From Lyngbya sp. HA4199-MV5 (GTDB lineage Bacteria; Cyanobacteriota; Cyanobacteriia; Leptolyngbyales; Leptolyngbyaceae): 64,000 nt of DNA. The position numbers and the translations under genes were made by a program. The stretch spans positions 22,235 through 86,234 of the forward strand of contig JAHHHL010000027.1 of NCBI GenBank assembly GCA_019359375.1. The letters run 5' to 3'. This document shows positions 58,945 to 64,000 of this stretch, one piece after another (position 1 is the first letter of the stretch; every line of letters starts with the position of its first letter). A model generated the notes under the pieces. It saw nothing but the letters and a program-made list of their open reading frames with translations. It was not told where the DNA came from and ran no database searches.

Positions 58945-61515
58945 TCAGGCTTCACTTGCCACCAAAGGTTGATTGGCGGTGGCGATCGCCAGCGTTTTGT
59001 GGAGCTTGTTGAGCGTGTTGAGGGTTTGCTGATAGTTAGCGGTGTCGCCTTGCTCAGAAAAAAGTTGTGCGGCATGACCGAGATCTTCGATCGCATCCAG
59101 CCGATGCCCAATTTTGACGCAGGCAAGCCCCCGATAGAAGTAAGCCGTCGCATCGTTGGGATTGAGCCGAATCACTTCGGAATAGTCCTGAATGGCACCC
59201 AGCTTGTTTTGCAGACGGGTGCGTGCCAAGCCCCGGTAGAAATAGGCGGTCGCAAAATCGGGGTTGATTTGAATGGCATAGGTATAGTCTTCGATCGCAC
59301 CCAGTTTGTCGCCTTGTTCGGAGCGCACAAAGCCCCGATTGCAGTGAGCCATATAGTTTTCGGGATTGTGCTGGATGGCTTGCCCAAAATCTGCCATCGC
59401 ACCCTGCCGATCGTTTTGGTCATAGCGCGCCAGTCCACGGTTGTTGTACGCCACATCGTCTTGCGAACGAATGCGGATGACTTCGGTATAGTCAGCGATC
59501 GCGCCCTGCCGATCGCCCAGATCGTAGCGAGTTGACGCACGGTTAAAATAGGCGATCGCGTCCTTTGCATCCAGAGCGGGATTGTCAAATCGATCCACTA
59601 AGCCTTGAATCACATCACCATCTGTCGTGCGTAAACCCACGGCAGCTTGCGGAAAAACAGCGCTGGCAGTGGCAACCGACTCAGCACCCAACACGGCGTA
59701 GCTGCGATCGCACACCAAGAAGTTTTCATCCGTCCCCAGCACCTTAAAGCGAAACTGAGCGGGGTACTGTCGTTTCAGTTGAGTTAACTGGTGCAACGTT
59801 TTGTGGAGAAACCCTTTCTTGGTGGGATCAAGGGAACGACGACGATCGATCGATCGCGGCGTATAGCCCTGGCTCATGTCGCCCAAATGCCCCCAGCCCA
59901 GATCCAAACAGCCGTTGCGATCGAGAAACTCCTTAAATTTTTGGATCAGCGCAGCATCCAGCGTTTGCGTGGGGTAGGGATACACTACAATCAGCCGCGC
60001 CTGTGCCGTGTCTAATGCCTGCTCCAGCAAACGGCGGCTGTAGCCTGTGGTGGCTTTCCCCGGCTGTGATTGGGCTTTCACATCAAACACCAGCTCATAA
60101 GCAGGAGTTCCTGTCGCCTGAAGCTGCTGGGCGAAGTCCTCAAGATGGCTTTTGACGGCAGCATCGACCTGTGCTTCCACATCCACCGCGTTGCTTTCAG
60201 CCCATTCCACCCGTGCGGAAAGGTATTTCACCTGACTTTCGAGCGCTGAGGAATCCAACACCTGGGGTAGCCGATTGACCCAATCTCGTAGGGTCTTCTG
60301 CTGATGCTCTAATGTTTGAGTGAACTGGTGCATGCCAGCCAACTGATGCTGAAGTTGACCCACCTGAGTCGTGACCATGCTCTGCACGTCCGATCGCAGA
60401 TGGGTCAGGTCAGTGGCGATCGGCAACTGGTTCAGACGATGTTCCAGAGCGCTGATAGTGGTTTTGAGTCCTTCTACGATGGAAGGATCAGGTTGCAGCA
60501 AGCTACCGTCTAAAATGCCCCCAAAGCCTTCCTCACTCAGGTTTAGCTTCGCCGTCACCGTATCCAACTGTTTCTTGAGAATGGTCGTCGCCATCTTGAT
60601 CGGCGTAACGGATTGATCCAGCGATTCTTGCTGCTGGCTAATCTGCTCCACCTGTGCCATTAACCGAGCCATCTCGCGCCGCGACACCATCTCGCCCAGC
60701 ACTTTCACCAGCGAATCCACATCTTGCTTGAGTGAGCTCGCATCAAACGGGGTAGGCAGCGTGTTCAGGCGACGATTGATGTGATTGATTTGATCCTGCA
60801 TAACGCGAGGATTGTTGTTGCGTTGCTCTTCACTCACGCTCTGAAGATTCGATCGCAGGTTGGATAGTTCGGCTTTGAGCTGGGTGAGCGCGGTTTCTAA
60901 GCCATCGACACGATCGATCGTGCACAAGCGCCCCAAGTAGGTCGTTACCGCATTTACAGAATCCGCCAGCTCGGTGTAATTTACCTGCAACTGACGGACT
61001 TCTTGTGCCAATAGCCGCCATTCGGGCTTCGCCAGTTCGCGCTTAAGCTGAGTAATATCCTGGGTAAGACCTGCCGTATGCTCTGCCGTTTCGTGTATGA
61101 CGGATTTCCTTAAACTGGCGAGGTCTAAAAAGTTTGGCAACACCTGAATTTGCTGCCGCAACGAACTCAGATCCTCAGAGAGTTTCTGGTCTAGCCGCGT
61201 CACTGCGGTGTCAGTATGCGCCAGTGTGGTTTCTTCTAACCGCCGCCGATTCACCAAATTGACGAGCAGCAACGCCGAAACAGGTGCGGCTGTAAATAAA
61301 ATCTGTTGTGATGCGACGGATGCCAATGAGCCAATGCCTGCGCCAACAAGTAGTGCGTACTCTGAAAAATTGAGCCAATTACGGGTCTTCACAGCTTCCT
61401 CAAACCGCTTGATGTAGGGTTGATTAATGGTTGAAATGGCTGCTGTGGCTGTAGATGCACCAGCAGACGGTAGCGATTTTGTAGCGGGGGCTTGAGCGTC
61501 TCTTACGTTCTTCAT
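58945..61515 (-). CDS. membrane coiled-coil protein with PLD-like and TPR domains
   Basis: The 856-residue protein has two hydrophobic segments (about 52-86) and a coiled coil of roughly 400 residues. A domain near 480-640 follows (YSRRLLEQALDTAQARLIVV, then VLGTDENFLVCDRSYAVLG) that resembles a phospholipase-D-like module. Its HxKxxxxD motif reads DENFLVCD, so His and Lys are missing. At least five TPRs end the protein (AYFNRASTRYDLGDRQGAIA and onward). It is probably a membrane-tethered scaffold. The domain order is unusual. The PLD call is tentative; the TPR and coiled-coil calls are firm. Confidence 0.75.
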   Translation of the reverse strand: MKNVRDAQAPATKSLPSAGASTATAAISTINQPYIKRFEEAVKTRNWLNFSEYALLVGAGIGSLASVASQQILFTAAPVSALLLVNLVNRRRLEETTLAHTDTAVTRLDQKLSEDLSSLRQQIQVLPNFLDLASLRKSVIHETAEHTAGLTQDITQLKRELAKPEWRLLAQEVRQLQVNYTELADSVNAVTTYLGRLCTIDRVDGLETALTQLKAELSNLRSNLQSVSEEQRNNNPRVMQDQINHINRRLNTLPTPFDASSLKQDVDSLVKVLGEMVSRREMARLMAQVEQISQQQESLDQSVTPIKMATTILKKQLDTVTAKLNLSEEGFGGILDGSLLQPDPSIVEGLKTTISALEHRLNQLPIATDLTHLRSDVQSMVTTQVGQLQHQLAGMHQFTQTLEHQQKTLRDWVNRLPQVLDSSALESQVKYLSARVEWAESNAVDVEAQVDAAVKSHLEDFAQQLQATGTPAYELVFDVKAQSQPGKATTGYSRRLLEQALDTAQARLIVVYPYPTQTLDAALIQKFKEFLDRNGCLDLGWGHLGDMSQGYTPRSIDRRRSLDPTKKGFLHKTLHQLTQLKRQYPAQFRFKVLGTDENFLVCDRSYAVLGAESVATASAVFPQAAVGLRTTDGDVIQGLVDRFDNPALDAKDAIAYFNRASTRYDLGDRQGAIADYTEVIRIRSQDDVAYNNRGLARYDQNDRQGAMADFGQAIQHNPENYMAHCNRGFVRSEQGDKLGAIEDYTYAIQINPDFATAYFYRGLARTRLQNKLGAIQDYSEVIRLNPNDATAYFYRGLACVKIGHRLDAIEDLGHAAQLFSEQGDTANYQQTLNTLNKLHKTLAIATANQPLVASEA

Positions 61516-61658
61516 GCCAAACTGAGTTCGATCAGGAAATCCTTGAGCAAGGAATTTTTGACCCGGCTGGATTCAGGATGGCAACGGCTCAGTTAGCTGG
61601 ACAGAGCGATCGCATCCAGTTGAGCCATTTGATTATTGAGTTGAAGGGGCGATCGCGC

Positions 61659-61979
61659 TTACCTTTGTTTACACCCTTCGACTATTAGGATGGAGAGAAT
61701 TAGAGGAAAGGGCGATCGCTGTATGAACCGCTTACTTCCTTTTTTAGATGAATTGGCTTGCATTACGGGTACAAGAACCTGTAGCAAGAGCGCGATCGCT
61801 CCGATGACACTTGCGATCGTTCCAACCACCACTGCTGTCACCAAAATAATCTCAGTTGGACTGGTGCCATACCGCATCCAGGCAGAGGGAGGTTCAATGG
61901 AGCCAGAATTCGTAATCACAACCTGGACAGGCTGAGTTTTTGGAGCAGAAGAGTTGGAAGCTATGAGAGAGCTAGCCAT
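61659..61979 (-). CDS. small single-span membrane protein
   Basis: The family is not recognised. The 106-residue protein has an N-terminal extramembrane part (KTQPVQVVITNSGSIEPPSA) and one long hydrophobic helix (IILVTAVVVGTIASVIGAIA then LLLQVLVPVM), with a basic tail after it. AAAGGA sits 8 bases before the ATG. It is divergent from the NACHT gene, with 136 bases between them. Small membrane proteins beside NACHT or NB-ARC genes can be effectors, which is an inference here. Confidence 0.65.
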   Translation of the reverse strand: MASSLIASNSSAPKTQPVQVVITNSGSIEPPSAWMRYGTSPTEIILVTAVVVGTIASVIGAIALLLQVLVPVMQANSSKKGSKRFIQRSPFPLILSILIVEGCKQR

Positions 61980-62115
61980 CGGTGAATTCCTTTATGAATG
62001 TTGTTTGCCGATGGAACTAACTTACCTGGAGTCGTCGTTTGAAGTCGCCTCACAGTTGTTAGCAATCAGTTAGCATTGAGCCAACCCATTGTCCTCTCAA
62101 TATTTCAAGCTTCTG

Positions 62116-63906
62116 ATGTCACCGCCCTCACCACAATCATCCCTTTTTGAGCAAGCTGGGCAAAGATTTGATCTGGATAGGCTTCGTTCTGACTTGGAAA
62201 GAACGGGGAAAATTACACCTAAAAATTGGGAGTATCTAAAGGGCATACTGTGCGGCTTAGATCAAGAGGAAATCGCAGAACAATGCTTTGCTGCTAAAGG
62301 CACCGTCAAGACTGCTTTAACCAGGGGTGTTAAAGAACAAATTCTTGAACTTCTTCTAGGTAAGAGTGAGGTCGATTGGAAACGCCTTCCAGCATGGTTG
62401 ATTGAAGCAGGTTACGGAATTGGAAAAAATCATCACATCAATTGGCAGCAAGTGTGTCGAGGCATGCTCGATCACCAGAAAAAGCTCAGCACGAATGAAG
62501 TAATTGCTTCAAAAGCGATGCAGTTTGATTTGCTGGATGACGAAATTTTTGTCTCACTGGCTCTAGTTGAGCGGAAAGAACCAGACCGATTAAGCCAGGA
62601 TGTACATCCAACACGTTCCTTAGAGCGTTACGAGGAAAAGCCACCGATTGAGTATGAGGCGTTTCGAGAACAGGTCTTACGGCAGGGAGAAAGCGATCGC
62701 ATTGCTATCATCGGAGAACCCGGAGCAGGAAAGACAACACTTCTACAACACATTGCACTCTGGATTCTAGAGCAACGACTCGGCTTACCGATTTGGATCT
62801 CGTTGGGTGACTTGATTAAGAGTGGCGAACTGCAACGTCTGAAGGACTACTTAACACAGGTATGGCTGGAGGATGCGATTCCTAATGTCACTGAAGAAGT
62901 TAAGTCTGTTTTTTTGAACCAGTTAAACCATCAAAGAGTATGGCTGTTGCTGGATGGAGCTGACGAAATGGTTGCTTCCTCTGGTATCGCACTCCGAGAG
63001 ATTCACAAGCAGCTAGGGAGTTGGTTGAGCCAATCATCGATTGTTCTGACTTGCCGAATTAACGTTTGGGATGCAGACATCAATGCTCTAAGAGACTTTC
63101 AAACCTATCGTACAAAAGAGTTTTGCTATCCGGCCCAGGTAGAACAGTTCATTAAAAGTGGATTTCGCAAAAGTAATCAGCCGAGTGGCGAACGACTGAA
63201 AACTGAATTAGCCAAAACTGAACATGGGCGGCTTCAGCAACTTGTCAGAAACCCATTACGGTTAATGATGCTTTGCACCACATGGCATGAACACAAAAGC
63301 CTGCCAGCAACGAAAGCTGAATTATATGGGCGGTTCATTAATGAATTCTATAAATGGAATAAAACTAAGTGGAAGAAGAAAGACCTGAACTATGCTTTCT
63401 TTCCGAATACCAAAGCTAAACAAGAGAAGCTTACCCAAGCCCTGGGACGTTTAGCTTGTCGTGCGTTAGATGAGGAAGAAGCACCATTTCGGCTATCCCA
63501 CAATTTAGTTTTTAATGAACTGGGTGATCCTGAAGATGACGGTTCTGAGTTCTGGTTAGCGCTTAATCTTGGCTGGCTACAGATTGCCAGGAATGCAGAC
63601 AAATCTTCAGAAAAAGTCTATACATTCTTTCACCCCACATTTCAGGAATATTTTGCAGCATTTTCGATCAATGATTGGGATGATTTCCTACCTCGTGATC
63701 ATCAAGATAAACCTACGAAAAACCGTAAGGGAAAAGATACATATCGTATTTTTGAACAACATTGGAAAGAAGCTTTTCTACTGTGGTTAGGACGTAAAGA
63801 AATCGAGTTAGATTTGAAGGAAAAACTTATTCAAAAATTAATTAGTTTTAGTAGTCATTCTGGTAAATTCTACGAGAGCATCCCAATCTTGCAAGACTCA
63901 TTTTGA
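62116..63906 (+). CDS. NACHT-domain NTPase with N-terminal HTH-like region
   Basis: The protein of about 596 residues has an N-terminal region (about 20-80; LKGILCGLDQEEIAEQCFAAKGTV) resembling the vMAP/HTH-like domain found at the front of cyanobacterial STAND proteins. The NACHT NTPase follows, with Walker A GEPGAGKTT (200-208) and Walker B VWLLLDGADEM (Asp 280). NACHT proteins act in anti-phage signalling in many bacteria. Relatives usually continue with a HEAT-like sensor after GKFY; here the frame stops soon after, overlapping a convergent gene by 9 bases. The protein may be truncated. ATG 62116 is preferred over TTG 62089. Confidence 0.85.
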   Translation: MSPPSPQSSLFEQAGQRFDLDRLRSDLERTGKITPKNWEYLKGILCGLDQEEIAEQCFAAKGTVKTALTRGVKEQILELLLGKSEVDWKRLPAWLIEAGYGIGKNHHINWQQVCRGMLDHQKKLSTNEVIASKAMQFDLLDDEIFVSLALVERKEPDRLSQDVHPTRSLERYEEKPPIEYEAFREQVLRQGESDRIAIIGEPGAGKTTLLQHIALWILEQRLGLPIWISLGDLIKSGELQRLKDYLTQVWLEDAIPNVTEEVKSVFLNQLNHQRVWLLLDGADEMVASSGIALREIHKQLGSWLSQSSIVLTCRINVWDADINALRDFQTYRTKEFCYPAQVEQFIKSGFRKSNQPSGERLKTELAKTEHGRLQQLVRNPLRLMMLCTTWHEHKSLPATKAELYGRFINEFYKWNKTKWKKKDLNYAFFPNTKAKQEKLTQALGRLACRALDEEEAPFRLSHNLVFNELGDPEDDGSEFWLALNLGWLQIARNADKSSEKVYTFFHPTFQEYFAAFSINDWDDFLPRDHQDKPTKNRKGKDTYRIFEQHWKEAFLLWLGRKEIELDLKEKLIQKLISFSSHSGKFYESIPILQDSF

Positions 63907-64000
63907 GAACTGCCCATTGAGATAGGCACAGCGATGCTTGAGCACCTGCGGCACATTATCTTTTTGCCCTTGCGCTCCGGCTAGTTTGATGCGCTGACCA
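63898..64000 (-). CDS. C-terminal fragment of an unidentified protein
   Basis: The last 33 codons of a reverse-strand gene enter from the right edge (RIKLAGAQGQKDNVPQVLKH, then RCAYLNGQFSK, stop at 63898-63900). Codon use and GC content are typical of the host genes. It overlaps the 3' end of the NACHT gene. The fragment is too short to identify. Confidence 0.5.
   Translation of the reverse strand, partial: GQRIKLAGAQGQKDNVPQVLKHRCAYLNGQFSK

Noticed and set aside
1..64000. tRNA genes
   Set aside because: No T-arm consensus (GGTTCGANTCC-like) combined with a plausible acceptor stem was found in the intergenic regions; a GGTTCAAATTC at about 30215 lies inside the pentapeptide-repeat gene. A covariance search would be decisive.

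Overview
The window comes from a cyanobacterium, most likely a filamentous one. The evidence is the very frequent HIP1 octamer GCGATCGC, a geranylgeranyl reductase (chlP), a TamB/TIC236-like protein, cyanobacterial families DUF1818 and DUF928, a CHASE2 cyclase, a caspase-like protein, a PEP-CTERM protein, and many short heptamer-like tandem repeats (STRRs) between genes. I cannot name the genus from this sequence alone. No rRNA, tRNA or CRISPR array was seen.

Layout. 1-9.4 kb: 5' part of aspS, a site-2 protease, a degenerate metallo-beta-lactamase-fold protein, a coiled-coil protein, a rhodanese-type sulfurtransferase, an M48 protease, an ABC exporter, a VanX-like dipeptidase and yidD. These are separated by composite STRR blocks. 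9.5-11 kb: an AT-rich DUF262-HNH gene that looks foreign. 11.2-16 kb: an LpxB-like glycosyltransferase carrying STRR insertions, a VOC protein, a signal-peptidase homologue lacking its serine, and LivM/LivG-type ABC subunits. 16-20.3 kb: an accessory block with a broken RelE-type toxin and its intact antitoxin, a DUF5615/DUF433 pair, an orphan antitoxin-like gene, a coiled-coil plus NB-ARC/TPR pair, and a 21-bp minisatellite. 20.3-24.8 kb: an SsuABC/NMT1-type importer and chlP with a terminator.

25-32 kb: secreted proteins, a short MITE-like element, a PEP-CTERM protein, a pseudo-orthocaspase, a lumenal pentapeptide-repeat protein, purK and a hypothetical gene. 32-45 kb: CHASE2 cyclase with DUF928, an ABC exporter with a YdcF-like protein, a 24-residue membrane microprotein with its own RBS and terminator, a sugar transferase, rdgB, rpoZ, DUF1818 and a GspE/PilB-type ATPase. 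45-55 kb: a 1603-residue TamB-like protein, clpP, an LTxxQ lipoprotein, a HEAT-repeat protein and pyruvate kinase. 55-64 kb: a LuxR regulator, DUF6220-like and MAPEG membrane proteins, a FecR protein, a peptidoglycan-binding protein, a coiled-coil/PLD-like/TPR protein, a small membrane protein, and a NACHT protein that appears short at its C-terminus.

The most notable features are the accessory/immune-type loci (DUF262-HNH, the toxin-antitoxin plus NB-ARC block, the NACHT pair), three proteins that keep a catalytic fold but lack catalytic residues (signal peptidase, caspase, MBL fold), the 21-bp minisatellite, the microprotein transcription unit, and an active-looking family of composite repeats that has entered coding sequence at several sites.
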